Assembly: GCA_964488355.1 (NCBI GenBank)
Contig: CAZAUJ010000002.1
Span: 1 to 64,000, forward strand
Length of the DNA: 64,000 nt
Direction: 5' to 3'
Origin: Thermoanaerobaculum sp964488355
Lineage (GTDB): Bacteria > Acidobacteriota > Thermoanaerobaculia > Thermoanaerobaculales > Thermoanaerobaculaceae
Made by a program: the position numbers and the translations under genes. Of this stretch, positions 41,051-50,433 are shown one piece after another; the first letter of the stretch is position 1; every line of letters begins with the position of its first letter. A model generated the notes under the pieces. That model was not told the DNA's origin. It did no database searches and was given only the letters and a program-made list of their open reading frames with translations.

Positions 41051-42268
41051 ATGTGGGAGCTGGTGCGCGCCAACCAGCGACGCTCGCAGCTGCTCCTTGT
41101 GGGCATGGCGGGCCTCTTGCTAGCCACCGGCTGGGCGGTGGGGGAAGCGCTGGTGGCCGAGCCGGTGCTGGGCGTGTTCGCCGCCTTGGCCGTCTGGTTG
41201 GTGGTGTACTTCCTGGCGGCCCAGGCGGGAGAAAAGGTCTTGGTGGCGGTCTCCCGGGCCAGGCCCATTGGCAAGGAGGACCACCCGGTGCTTTTCAATG
41301 TGGTGGAGGAGATGAGCGTGGCCCACGGGCTGGCGACGCCACCGGCGGTGTACGTCATGGACGAGGCAGCGCCCAACGCCTTTGCCGCCGGCACCAGCCC
41401 AGAGCGGGCAGCCGTGGTGGTCACCGCTGGCTTGTTGGAGCGCCTCACGCGGGACGAGCTGCAAGGGGTCATTGCCCACGAACTGGCCCACATCAAGCAC
41501 CGGGACATCACCTACCTCACCTTCATGGCGGTGACGGTGGGCAGCGTGGTGCTCCTGGCCGATTTGGCGCGCCGGGCGCTGTTTTATGGTGGGGGCAGCC
41601 GGCGACGTACCGCCCGTGGCGGCAGCGGGGGCGGCTGGGTGTACCTCTTGGCCTTGGCCCTCATCCTCGCGGCGCCGGTGCTCTCTCGCCTGATGTACCT
41701 GGCCCTGTCGCGTCGGCGCGAGTACTTAGCGGATGCGGGTGCGGCAGTGGCCACGCGCTACCCCGAGGGGCTGGCGTCCGCCCTGGAAAAGATCGAGCAG
41801 TACTGGCAACCCATGAGCTGGGCAAACCGGGTCACCGCCCCCATGTTCATTGTCAACCCGCTGGAGCGGGCCATGGGCGTACTCCAGACTTGGTGGGGCA
41901 CCCATCCCCCCACTGAGGAGCGCATCCGCGTCCTGCGTTCCCTGGGGGGGACCGTCTCCTTTGCCAATTACGACCAGGCTTTCCGTCGGGTCACCGGCCG
42001 TCCGGTGGGGGTGGTGCCCCCCACCGCCCTGCGCCTGCCCGGTGTGCCCACGCGCGCTGCCGCCCCGGACGCGCGCACGCCTTTGGAGCGGCTGCGTCAG
42101 TCCACTAACCTCCTCTGGCGTCTGGCCGGCTACACCTTTATTCCTTGCCCTTGCGGCACCACCCTCAAGGTGCCTCCCAGCTACCGGGGCCAACAGCTGC
42201 CCTGTCCCCAATGCGGCCAAGGGCACCAGGTGCTGGCGCCATGCACTAGTTTTCCCGCTGAAAGGTGA
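41051..42268 (+). CDS. HtpX-like M48 membrane metallopeptidase
   Basis: A 405-residue zinc peptidase. Two membrane helices lie at about 15-62. The catalytic HExxH is in GVIAHELAHIKHRDI (about 137-151), and the third zinc ligand Glu in SRRREYLADAGAA (about 222-234). Two further hydrophobic segments at about 155-220 match HtpX topology. The tail (about 365-400) carries a four-cysteine ribbon, CPCG and CPQCG, not usual in HtpX. It probably acts in membrane-protein quality control with LemA. Its 3' end overlaps the convergent solute-binding gene by 23 nt. Confidence 0.88.
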   Translation: MWELVRANQRRSQLLLVGMAGLLLATGWAVGEALVAEPVLGVFAALAVWLVVYFLAAQAGEKVLVAVSRARPIGKEDHPVLFNVVEEMSVAHGLATPPAVYVMDEAAPNAFAAGTSPERAAVVVTAGLLERLTRDELQGVIAHELAHIKHRDITYLTFMAVTVGSVVLLADLARRALFYGGGSRRRTARGGSGGGWVYLLALALILAAPVLSRLMYLALSRRREYLADAGAAVATRYPEGLASALEKIEQYWQPMSWANRVTAPMFIVNPLERAMGVLQTWWGTHPPTEERIRVLRSLGGTVSFANYDQAFRRVTGRPVGVVPPTALRLPGVPTRAAAPDARTPLERLRQSTNLLWRLAGYTFIPCPCGTTLKVPPSYRGQQLPCPQCGQGHQVLAPCTSFPAER

Positions 42269-43754
42269 AGGCAGCCAGGTAGAGGTACTGGTCGTAGCGC
42301 GGCTGAAAGGAGAGGGGCGTGCGCAGGCCCAGCCGCGACCAGCGGATGAGCACGGGCAGGTAGTAGGCCTCCTGCAAACTCAGTCGCTGGGCTTGCTGCA
42401 GCAGGCTTCGGCGCCGCTCCTCGTTAAGCTCGGAAGCGGCCTGCTCCAGCAGCGCGTCCACCTGGGGATGGCAGAAACGGGGGTAGTTCTCCAGGCCCAG
42501 GCCTCGCTCCGGATCAGGGCAATGGACGTGAGGATCGAGAAACTCCGAGGCATCGGAAGTGGTACAGGTGCGGGCGAAAAACACCGCCGCCAGCTTGCCC
42601 GCCCGTGCTGAGGCCATAAGCTGGGGAAAGGGCAAGACCCGCAGTTGCGTGCGCACGCCCACCTGCTGCCAATCCTGAGCGATGCGCTCCGCCGTGTCTC
42701 GGGCACCGGCCCCCAGGGACAGCTCCAAGTCAAAGCCCTGGGCAAAGCCCGCTTCTGCCAGCAGCTGCCGAGCCTTTTGTGGGTCATAGGGCGCGGGCGC
42801 CAGGCTCGGGTCGTAGCCAAACACCAGGGGATGCACGTACTGGTTGGCCACTGTGCCCTCCCCCCTCGCCACCTCCCGCACAAACCGCTCCCGGTCCAGA
42901 GCCAAAAGCAATGCCTGCCGCACCCGACGATCGGCAAGGGCCACCGCAGCGGTTCCCGAGGTGCCTTGGGGCACGAGGGCCAAAAGCTGCACGGCCAGGC
43001 GCGGCTGCTGCACCACCTGCAGGTCCTCCCGCTGCCGAAGCTCTGCCAAATCCTCCTGCCGCACCCAAGCGCACACATCCACCTTACCCTGAAGTAAGGC
43101 CTGTGTCCTGGCCTGGGCGTCATCTTCAAACAGCAGGCGGGCCCGGCGCACAGCTGGCGTGCCCCCCCACCAAGAAACCGCCTCCAGCTCCAAAGTGTGG
43201 TCGCGCCGGGCCTTGATGCGGTAGGGACCGGTACCCAGCGGCACGGCAATTTCTTCCTCGCCGCACTGCTCGGCGGGAACCACCAACACAAAGATCAGCC
43301 GGCGAAGCAAGGTGGGGGCAGGCGAGGAGGTCTCCACCAGCACCTGCTCGGACCCTTGCGCCTCCACCCGCACTACCCCGGCCAGGAAATGTCGCACCTG
43401 CGAACGGGGGTGGCTTTGGGCGCGGCGGAAACTGGCTACCACGTCGGCAGCGGAAAGGGGCTTGCCGTGGTGAAAAGCCACGCCCGGACGCAAGGTGAAG
43501 CGCCAAAGGGTGGGGGAGACCTGTTCCCAGCGCAGGGCCAGCGCCGGCTCCAGCTCCAGGCGGGGGGAAAAGCGCACCAGACCCTCCAGCACGTTGGATA
43601 GCGTGGACCAGACCACCGCCTCATTGGCCAGGTGAGGGTCGAAGGTGGAGGGGGTGGTCTGCTGCACCACCACAATCGACCGCGGCCTGGCGAAGGGGCC
43701 ACAAGCCACCAGGGCCCACGCCGCTAGCAGCCAGCTTCCCACCAACCTGGGCAC
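42246..43754 (-). CDS. Peptide/oligopeptide-type ABC transporter substrate-binding lipoprotein
   Basis: A 502-residue family 5 extracytoplasmic solute-binding protein. The signal peptide ends in a lipobox ALVACG (Cys about 18). The start of the mature domain, QTTPSTFDPHLANEAVVWST, and LRPGVAFHHGKPLSAADVV (about 90-108) are family signatures. The C-terminal half has GYDPSLAPAPYDPQKARQLL. The GTG start at 43754 has AAGAGGTG upstream. No permease or ATPase genes are adjacent, so it either serves a transporter encoded elsewhere or acts in sensing. The ligand is unknown. Confidence 0.88.
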   Translation of the reverse strand: MPRLVGSWLLAAWALVACGPFARPRSIVVVQQTTPSTFDPHLANEAVVWSTLSNVLEGLVRFSPRLELEPALALRWEQVSPTLWRFTLRPGVAFHHGKPLSAADVVASFRRAQSHPRSQVRHFLAGVVRVEAQGSEQVLVETSSPAPTLLRRLIFVLVVPAEQCGEEEIAVPLGTGPYRIKARRDHTLELEAVSWWGGTPAVRRARLLFEDDAQARTQALLQGKVDVCAWVRQEDLAELRQREDLQVVQQPRLAVQLLALVPQGTSGTAAVALADRRVRQALLLALDRERFVREVARGEGTVANQYVHPLVFGYDPSLAPAPYDPQKARQLLAEAGFAQGFDLELSLGAGARDTAERIAQDWQQVGVRTQLRVLPFPQLMASARAGKLAAVFFARTCTTSDASEFLDPHVHCPDPERGLGLENYPRFCHPQVDALLEQAASELNEERRRSLLQQAQRLSLQEAYYLPVLIRWSRLGLRTPLSFQPRYDQYLYLAAFTFQREN

Positions 43755-43798
43755 GTGGCACCTCTTGGTGCCAATGTAAGCACCCGACGGGTTTTTGG

Positions 43799-45085
43799 CT
43801 AGGGGTTTTGAGGTGCGAGCACCTCCAGGCCCCCGAGGTAGGGGCGCAGCGCCTCGGGGATACGCACCGAGCCATCGTGCTGCTGGTAGTTTTCCAGGAT
43901 GGCAATGAGGGTGCGGCCCACCGCCAGGGCGGAGCCGTTAAGGGTGTGCAGCAAGCGCACCTTGCCGCCCCCCTTGGGTCGGTACTTTAGGTCCGCTCGC
44001 CGGGCTTGGAAATCCTCGCAGTTGGAGCAGGAGGAGATCTCCCGGTAGCAGCCTTGGCCGGGTAACCACACCTCCAGGTCGTAGGTTTTGGCGGCGGCAA
44101 AACCCATGTCGCCGGTGGACAGGGTGACCACGCGGTAGGGAAGCTCCAGCTCCCGCAGCACCCGCTCCGCTTGCGCGGTGAGCACTTCCAGCTCCTGGTA
44201 ACTGGTCTCGGGCGTGGCCAAATGCACCAACTCCACCTTGTCAAACTGGTGCTGACGGATGAGGCCGCGCACGTCCCGCCCATAGGAGCCCGCTTCCGCG
44301 CGAAAACAGGGGGTGTAGGCGCAGTAACGCCGGGGCAAGCTTTCCTCCGCCAGCACCTCCCCCCGGTGGAGGTTGGTCACCGGCACTTCGGCGGTGGGCA
44401 CGAGAAAAAGCTCCGTGCCTTCCACGCGGAAAAGGTCCTGAGCAAACTTGGGTAGCTGGCCCGTGCCCACCAGGCATTGCCGGTTGACCAAAAAGGGCAC
44501 GTACACCTCCTGCCAACCGTGGCGGCGGTGCAGCTCCAACATGAAGGTGATCAGCGCCCGCTCCATCGCCGCCCCCTGTCCCCAAAGCACGGCAAACCGG
44601 GAGCCCGCGACCTTTCCCGCCCTCTCAAAATCCAGAATGCCCAGCTCGGGCCCCAGATCCCAGTGCGCCTTAGGCCGAAAGGAAAAGCGGGGCGGCTCGC
44701 CCCAAACGCGCTCCACGCGGTTGGCGCTGGCGTCCGGTCCCACCGGCACGCTGGGATGAGGCAGGTTGGGGAAGGTGAGCTCCAGCTCCTCCAGCTGCTG
44801 GCTGGCGGCAGCGAGTTCCGCCTCCAACGCGTCCACCTGTTGGGACAAGAGGGAAAGGGCCTGGCGCAGAACCTGCGCCTCCTCCCGCTTTCCGGAAGCA
44901 AACAGCGCGCCCACCTCCTTGGATTTGCGGTTGAGCTCCGCCTTCTTGGCATCCACCTCCCCTTGCAGCTGGCGAAAGTGGCGGTCTGCCGCCAACAAGG
45001 CTGAGAGGTCGGCCTCGCTGCCTCGTTGCCGCAAAGCCTGTTCCAAAAGCTCCGGATGCTCGCGCCAAAACTGCCGGTTGAACAT
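43799..45085 (-). CDS. serS: Seryl-tRNA synthetase
   Basis: A 428-residue class II aminoacyl-tRNA synthetase. The N-terminal tRNA-binding coiled-coil arm spans about 30-105. Motif 2 is in PCFRAEAGSYGRDVRGLIRQ (about 259-278) and motif 3 in NGSALAVGRTLIAILENYQ (about 378-396). The start MFNRQFWREHPELLEQAL is typical, and the ATG at 45085 follows GGGAGGGGAG. The length is standard. It is the upstream gene of the solute-binding protein with a 44-nt gap. Confidence 0.96.
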   Translation of the reverse strand: MFNRQFWREHPELLEQALRQRGSEADLSALLAADRHFRQLQGEVDAKKAELNRKSKEVGALFASGKREEAQVLRQALSLLSQQVDALEAELAAASQQLEELELTFPNLPHPSVPVGPDASANRVERVWGEPPRFSFRPKAHWDLGPELGILDFERAGKVAGSRFAVLWGQGAAMERALITFMLELHRRHGWQEVYVPFLVNRQCLVGTGQLPKFAQDLFRVEGTELFLVPTAEVPVTNLHRGEVLAEESLPRRYCAYTPCFRAEAGSYGRDVRGLIRQHQFDKVELVHLATPETSYQELEVLTAQAERVLRELELPYRVVTLSTGDMGFAAAKTYDLEVWLPGQGCYREISSCSNCEDFQARRADLKYRPKGGGKVRLLHTLNGSALAVGRTLIAILENYQQHDGSVRIPEALRPYLGGLEVLAPQNP

Positions 45086-45102
45086 GCTCCCCTCCCGAGG
45101 GC

Positions 45103-45131
45103 ATTGTGCAAGGGCCCGCCGCGCTGGTCAA
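45103..45131 (-). promoter_or_regulatory. Candidate serS promoter
   Basis: The minus strand has TTGACC (45131-45126), a 17-nt spacer and CACAAT (45108-45103), 17 nt before the serS start codon. The match is reasonable but unproven. Confidence 0.4.
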
Positions 45132-45157
45132 CGCCCACGGGCCGGCGCATGGCTCCG

Positions 45158-45163
45158 TATACT
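45158..45163 (+). promoter_or_regulatory. -10-like hexamer 7 nt before the GT-C gene start
   Basis: TATACT is followed by seven bases and the GTG at 45171, without a Shine-Dalgarno, compatible with leaderless transcription. It lies in the divergent gap to serS. No clear -35 box is present. Confidence 0.4.
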
Positions 45164-45170
45164 GGCGCGG

Positions 45171-48100
45171 GTGAGGAACGGGCCTTTTCCCTTAACGGCC
45201 TTGGCAAGCCTGGGCTTGGCCTTGGTCCTTCCTTGGGCTGGGGTGCTTTCCCTGCCCGAGGCGGCGGCTGCCGGGCTCTCCCTAGCGCTGGCGGCCTGGC
45301 TGAGCCGCAGGCTTTCTGGCTTCCGTCGCCTGGGCTTGGAGCTGTTGCTGCTGCCCGCGGCGTATGTGCTCACACTTACCCGCGAAGCGGACCAACGCCA
45401 GCTCCTGCTGCAGTTCCTGCTGTCACTGGCCACGCTGGCGGCCGTGGGCTTGCGACCTTCGGAAACCTGGCGGGCTGGGGAACAGGCCTTGGCTATGAGC
45501 GTGCCCCTTTTGGCCGGCTTACCCCTGATGGCGAGCAAGTTCCAGATGGTAGACGCTTTAGCCTTGGCTCTGCCGCTGGTCGGGGCCGCTGCTCCTCAGC
45601 GGCTTTTGTTGCCAGGGATGTTACTCAGCTGGGCGCTCTGCTCCCCCGCTCACCCCGGGCCGCTGGTAGGGCTGCTGGTGGGTTTCCTCATCCTCAGGCG
45701 CCATGTCGCTTGGTGGGAAAAGGCCGGTACGGTGCTCTCCCGCTGGGCGGTACCACTGGCGGCTGCCGGCTTGGCGGGAGCCGTGTTGTTACCCCAAGGG
45801 GGCCTGCTGGCTTTACCGACCCCTCCCCTTTCCTGGAAGGCTTGGCTGGTCCTCGCCCTGGGGGCTGTGGTTACCGCTTTCCTCCCGCGAGCCGCGGCCG
45901 CCTTGACCTGGACGGGTCTGTTGTGGGCCGCCTTGCCTTTGCAGCCGGTGCCGCCAGATCGCCCCGGACCCACCCTTAGCGTAGCAAAACCGCAAGCCGC
46001 GCTGCCCGCCGGCACGGGCAGTTTGTACACGCTGGAGGTGGGCCTGGCTCACGCCGGCAGCCTGCCCGCCGGTAGCCCAGTGGCCACCATTTGCGTGGGC
46101 GAGGAAAGAATCGTGCTGCGGGCCGGTCGGGAGACGGCGGAGTGGGCTCTGTTGCGCGCCGACCTCAAGAATCGCTGCGCCCACGGCGTGCCCTCGGACC
46201 CAGTTTTTCGGCCCAGCAGGGAAGCACCTTGGGCGGTAGCCGGCCGGGTGCGGCTGTTTGTCCCTGCCCAGGTGGTGCCCCTGGTGGTTCGCGATCCCAC
46301 CGTACCGGAGGAGGTGGTGGTGACCGTGCTGCAGGCGGGGCCCGAATTGCCCCCGCCCAAGCGCAGGGTTACCGGACCCGTTCTGCTGGCTATTGGCAGC
46401 GCCCTGGCGGCGCTTTTTCTGCCAGGCTTTCTTTCGCACCCGTGGCTTGCGGCACCTTTTGCCCTGCTGGCAGCCGGCCGGCTGCTGCTGGCCCTGCCGC
46501 TTCAGCCCCTTCGCATCCTCCTGGAGCGGCATGGGGTGGACCTGGCATTGGCTGGCTTTCTGTTGGCTTGGGCCTTAGCCTGCCGGCGCTTTTTCCGCCA
46601 GCGGCGGTGGGCGATACCGGCCCTACTTTGGTTGGTGCCTTTGAGCCTGCTGGCACCACAACTTTCCCAGCTGATGGGTGATGAGCCCTACCACCTGGCT
46701 CTGGCCGAGTCGCTGGCCGCCGACGGCGACCTGGACGTGACTAACAACGTGGACTTGGAACGCTACCCTCTCTGGGTGGTGGAGCTGTCGCGGCAAGCAG
46801 GCGGGCGCTTCCTGCACTCTCCCGCCTTGGCCCTGCTGCTGTTCCCCGCGTACCTGCTGGCGGGAAGGACGGGCATGGTTGTGGGTGTGGGTTTGCTTGC
46901 CTGGCTGGCTCTTTTGGCACTGGAACGGCGAGCACACCAGCTGAGCTTTTCTCCGCGGGCACGCCACCTGGCCCTGGCCTTGACTGTCTTTTCCTACCCC
47001 TTGGCGCTTTTGGCCACCGAGCTTTGGCCCGAGATGCCGGCGGTGGCGGCAGTCAGTTGGCAGCTGTTGTGGGCAGGAGGTGGCTCGTTCTGGCCATCGG
47101 CAGGGGTGGCAGTGCTGGCCACCTTAGTGAAAACCCGCCTGGGCCTGGTGACCGTGCCGCTGGTGGCGGCAGCCATGGCGGCGCGCCTCTCCTCTCGGCG
47201 CGCCCGCCTCCTCGCGTTGGTGGCGGCAGCCGCGGTGGCCGTTTTGGCCTTAGCTCTTGCTGCCCTATGGTTCGGCAACCCTTTGGACCCGCTGGGTCGG
47301 CGGGCGATTTCCCATCTGGTGCCCCGCGACTGGCACCAGCCGCTGCGGGTGGTTTTTGGCCTGGCCTTTGACAGCGCCTACGGCTTGACCTTTGCTGCCC
47401 CGCTTTGGCTGTTGGGCTTTGTAGGCGTGGGAGGGCTTTGGCGGCGCGGAGGATGGGGAGAAAAGGCGGCCATCGGTGGTGCAGGATGCACCGTGATGGC
47501 GCTTTTGTCCTACGTGGAATGGCGCGGGGGCGGGTCCCCCCCCTTTCGCTACCTGGTTCCCCTGCTGCCGGTGGTTTTCTTAGGGCTCTTGGTCACCTTG
47601 CGCCGCCCCTGGGGGCGGGCCCTGGCCCTGGTGGGTTTGCCGCCAACCCTGCTGGTCGGCTGGCTGGCCCTCACCCGGCCGGCCATGCTCTACAACATCG
47701 GGGACGGCGGCCACTGGCTGGCAGACCGGCTGGCTGTTCGGCTGGCCGCCGATGTGCGGCGTTTTTTCCCCTCCTACCTGCACCCCCGCCTGGCCAGTTA
47801 CCTGGCTCCGCCCCTGGTCGTCGGCCTCCTGGCAGGTGGGGCTTGGCTTTTGGCTCGCAGGCCACGCCTACGGCGGACTTTGAGCCGGCAGGCGCTGGCT
47901 TTTTGGTTGGTGGCGGGAAGTAGCCTGCTGGTGACAGCGCGTATGCTACCCGACCGAGTGGTGGAGCTGGAGGCGCCCCAGGTGGTCCATCAGGGAGGGC
48001 TGCTGGAGCCCCACCCGGGGGCCTGGAGCCGCTTCCTCTACCCCAACGGCTGGCGCCTGGGCAACGGTGATGAGCTTTCGGTTCCGCTGAAGCTAGCCGC

Positions 48101-48332
48101 CCACTGCCCTTTGGCGCTGGTGGGCTGGGTGGAAGAGGGAAGCGGTGGCGGGTGTCGGCTGGCCTACCGGGTGGAGCCCGCCGGACCAAAAGGCCAGCTG
48201 GCGGTGCCGGCGGGGTGGCGAGGCGAGCTGCCGCTTGCTGCGGCTGGTCCTGGGCGCGTGCAGCTGACCCTTAGCACCGTGTGCGTTGGCGAGAGCACGG
48301 TGGTGTTGGACCGCTTGGAGGCTCAGTGGTGA
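45171..48332 (+). CDS. Large polytopic membrane protein, GT-C glycosyltransferase-like
   Basis: A 1053-residue protein with many membrane helices. The first part (about 1-250) is a hydrophobic block of roughly eight helices. A soluble beta-rich insert follows (about 265-400). Then comes a second membrane block from about 400, whose first outside loop has QLMGDEPYHLALAESLAADG, the acidic Asp-Glu-Pro-x-His motif seen in ArnT/PMT-type GT-C enzymes using polyprenyl-phosphate sugars. The last about 120 residues form a soluble beta domain. The start is taken as GTG at 45171; a longer open frame runs antisense to serS and is rejected. Its stop overlaps the following GT2 gene (GTGA). It probably acts in surface glycan assembly with the next three genes. 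Confidence 0.75.
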   Translation: MRNGPFPLTALASLGLALVLPWAGVLSLPEAAAAGLSLALAAWLSRRLSGFRRLGLELLLLPAAYVLTLTREADQRQLLLQFLLSLATLAAVGLRPSETWRAGEQALAMSVPLLAGLPLMASKFQMVDALALALPLVGAAAPQRLLLPGMLLSWALCSPAHPGPLVGLLVGFLILRRHVAWWEKAGTVLSRWAVPLAAAGLAGAVLLPQGGLLALPTPPLSWKAWLVLALGAVVTAFLPRAAAALTWTGLLWAALPLQPVPPDRPGPTLSVAKPQAALPAGTGSLYTLEVGLAHAGSLPAGSPVATICVGEERIVLRAGRETAEWALLRADLKNRCAHGVPSDPVFRPSREAPWAVAGRVRLFVPAQVVPLVVRDPTVPEEVVVTVLQAGPELPPPKRRVTGPVLLAIGSALAALFLPGFLSHPWLAAPFALLAAGRLLLALPLQPLRILLERHGVDLALAGFLLAWALACRRFFRQRRWAIPALLWLVPLSLLAPQLSQLMGDEPYHLALAESLAADGDLDVTNNVDLERYPLWVVELSRQAGGRFLHSPALALLLFPAYLLAGRTGMVVGVGLLAWLALLALERRAHQLSFSPRARHLALALTVFSYPLALLATELWPEMPAVAAVSWQLLWAGGGSFWPSAGVAVLATLVKTRLGLVTVPLVAAAMAARLSSRRARLLALVAAAAVAVLALALAALWFGNPLDPLGRRAISHLVPRDWHQPLRVVFGLAFDSAYGLTFAAPLWLLGFVGVGGLWRRGGWGEKAAIGGAGCTVMALLSYVEWRGGGSPPFRYLVPLLPVVFLGLLVTLRRPWGRALALVGLPPTLLVGWLALTRPAMLYNIGDGGHWLADRLAVRLAADVRRFFPSYLHPRLASYLAPPLVVGLLAGGAWLLARRPRLRRTLSRQALAFWLVAGSSLLVTARMLPDRVVELEAPQVVHQGGLLEPHPGAWSRFLYPNGWRLGNGDELSVPLKLAAHCPLALVGWVEEGSGGGCRLAYRVEPAGPKGQLAVPAGWRGELPLAAAGPGRVQLTLSTVCVGESTVVLDRLEAQW

Positions 48333-49333
48333 GCTGGGGGGCGTTCATCGTTACCCACAACCACGCCAGCACGCTGGCTTCGTCCCTGGCCTCGCTGATG
48401 GAACAGGAAGGCCTCCAGCAGGTGGTGGTGGTGGACAACGCTTCCAGCGACGGCAGCGCCAGCCTGGCCGCAACCTTTGCCCAGAGGCTTCCGCTAACCG
48501 TTTTGCCTGTTAAGGAGAACCTAGGTTTTTCCCGCGCCGCCAACCTGGCATTGCGGCACCTGGAAACCCCGTGGGTGCTGAGTCTCAACCCCGACTGCCG
48601 CCTGCTACCCGGGTTTGTCGCCGAGCTGCTTGCCGCCGTCGCCGCCCATCCCCAGGTGGGCAGTGCCACCGGCTTGCTGCTGCGCGGGGTAGGGCCAGAG
48701 CTGGCAGCCACAAACGTGGTGGACAGCGCCGGGATGGTGGTGACGGCCAGCGGCCGGCATTTGGACCGGGGGGCAGGCAGGCCTTTGCGGCCCAAGTACC
48801 GAAGGCCAGCCTGGGTCTTTGGCGCCAGTGGGGCGTGCGCCCTTTACCGCCGCGAGGCTTTGGCGTCGGTGGCTTACCCTGGGGGCGAGGTGTTTGACGA
48901 GGCCTTTTTTGCCTACCGGGAAGATGCGGACTTGGCTTGGCGCCTGCAGCGACGAGGATGGTGGTGCCTCTTCTGGCCAAAGGCGGTGGCGGTGCATCGG
49001 CGCGGCCTCAAACCGGAGGCCGGTCGCAAGCAGAACGCGGTGGTGAACCTTCACTCGGTCAAGAACCGCTTTCTCCTGCGGGCAGCCAATGCGGATTGGC
49101 GATGGCACGTGGCTTGCTTCCCCTTTTGGTTGCTGCGGGACGCGCTGGTAGTAGCCGCCTGCCTCACCGTCGAGTGCCCATCCTTGCCCGCCTTCCGCCT
49201 GTTGGTGCGCCTGTGGGCTACCCAAAGGGCCAAAGGCCGCCGCAATCAATCCCAAGCCATCGTACCTACCTGGCGGTTGGTGCCCTGGTTTTACCCCTTG
49301 TGGCAAACACGGAGGTACCACGGGTGCGGCTAG
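48329..49333 (+). CDS. Family 2 glycosyltransferase
   Basis: A 334-residue GT-A enzyme. The N terminus reads WGAFIVTHNHASTLASSL, then VVVDNASSDGSASLAA (about 31-46), NLGFSRAANLAL, the DxD-like LNPDCRLLPGF, and later FGASGACALYRREAL and FFAYREDADLAWRLQRRGW. These match rhamnosyltransferase-like GT2 proteins. One short hydrophobic segment near about 255-275 may associate with the membrane. The GTG at 48329 forms a GTGA overlap with the upstream gene. It is one of four overlapping glycan genes. Confidence 0.9.
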   Translation: MSWGAFIVTHNHASTLASSLASLMEQEGLQQVVVVDNASSDGSASLAATFAQRLPLTVLPVKENLGFSRAANLALRHLETPWVLSLNPDCRLLPGFVAELLAAVAAHPQVGSATGLLLRGVGPELAATNVVDSAGMVVTASGRHLDRGAGRPLRPKYRRPAWVFGASGACALYRREALASVAYPGGEVFDEAFFAYREDADLAWRLQRRGWWCLFWPKAVAVHRRGLKPEAGRKQNAVVNLHSVKNRFLLRAANADWRWHVACFPFWLLRDALVVAACLTVECPSLPAFRLLVRLWATQRAKGRRNQSQAIVPTWRLVPWFYPLWQTRRYHGCG

Positions 49334-50433
49334 CCATTCTCGGTACTCGGGGGATTCCTGCCCGCTACGGGGGTTTCGAAACCTTCGCCGAAGAGCTTTC
49401 CCTCCGCTTGCTGGCTCGTGGCCATCAGGTCACCGTATACACCCGTCGCCACTTGGTACCCGAAGGGCTTTGCCAGCTGGGCGGGGTGGAGGTCGTGCTT
49501 TTGCCTTGCCTACGGCAAAAGCACCTGGAAACGGTGAGTCACACCCTGCTGTCGTGTTTGCACCTGCAGCGGGCGAGGTTTGATGTGGTGCTGCTGTGCA
49601 ACGCCGCCAACGCGCCTTTCATCCCCTTGCTGCACGCCAAGGGTTTGCCCGTGGTGCTGAACGTGAACGGGCTGGAACGCAAACGACGGAAATGGGGTTT
49701 CTCCGGCCGGCGCTACTACCTCCTTTGCGAGGCGTTGGCAGCGCGCTGGGCCGATGTGGTGGTGACCGACGCACGAGCGGTGCAGCGTTACTACCGGCGC
49801 GTGTGGCAACGGGAGACCACCATGATCCCTTACGGCGGCGATCTGGCCTTACCCGAAGGCCAAGAGGCCCTGCAACGATTTGGCCTCTTGCCCAAGGGCT
49901 ACCTGCTTTACGTCTCCCGCTTCGAACCGGAGAACAACCCGGACCGAGTGCTCGAGGCGTACCGCCAGGTGCCTGGCCAGGTGCCGCTGGTTATGGTGGG
50001 AGGCGCCCCTTACGCCCACGCCCTGACCCAACGCGTCCGCCAGCTGGCCGCCCAAGATGGGAGGGTGGTGCTCACCGGGCCAATCTACGGGCAAGGGTAC
50101 CGGGAGCTCCTGCGCCACGCGCTGGCGTACATCCACGCCACCGAGGTGGGAGGAACCCACCCTGCCCTGGTGGAGGCCATGGGTGCCGGCTTGGTGGTGT
50201 TTTACTTGGCGAACCGGGAAAACCGGGAGGTGGCTGGCGACGCGGGCGTTTCCTTTTCGTTCCATGCTTCCCCTACGCTGGTGGAAAGGCTAACGCAGTT
50301 TCTGCAACAACCCGAAGCCTGGCAAGATCTTGGCGCCCGTGCGGCGGCGCGGGTCCGCACCTACTACCGATGGGACCAGGTGGCCACCGCCTATGAGCAG
50401 GTGCTGGAGGGCTTGTGCTGCGGGAGAGCCTGA
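49324..50433 (+). CDS. Glycosyltransferase with DUF1972 N-terminal domain (GT4-like)
   Basis: A 369-residue GT-B enzyme. The N-terminal VRLAILGTRGIPARYGGFET is the hallmark of DUF1972 glycosyltransferases, often rhamnosyl- or related transferases in O-antigen and exopolysaccharide loci. The C-terminal GT1/GT4 domain starts YLLYVSRFEPENNPDRVLEA (about 195-214) and includes the donor-site HATEVGGTHPALVEAMGAG (about 274-292). The start is GTG at 49324, overlapping the GT2 gene by 10 nt. The sugar specificity is unknown. Confidence 0.88.
   Translation: MRLAILGTRGIPARYGGFETFAEELSLRLLARGHQVTVYTRRHLVPEGLCQLGGVEVVLLPCLRQKHLETVSHTLLSCLHLQRARFDVVLLCNAANAPFIPLLHAKGLPVVLNVNGLERKRRKWGFSGRRYYLLCEALAARWADVVVTDARAVQRYYRRVWQRETTMIPYGGDLALPEGQEALQRFGLLPKGYLLYVSRFEPENNPDRVLEAYRQVPGQVPLVMVGGAPYAHALTQRVRQLAAQDGRVVLTGPIYGQGYRELLRHALAYIHATEVGGTHPALVEAMGAGLVVFYLANRENREVAGDAGVSFSFHASPTLVERLTQFLQQPEAWQDLGARAAARVRTYYRWDQVATAYEQVLEGLCCGRA

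Noticed and set aside
43783..43798. Short GC hairpin followed by TTTTT near the serS stop
   Set aside because: The stem is only 4 bp with a 3-nt loop and the T run is on the strand opposite to serS transcription.
44766..45170. N-terminal extension of the GT-C membrane protein
   Set aside because: It runs antisense through serS and is serine- and arginine-rich; the membrane protein starts naturally near 45171.
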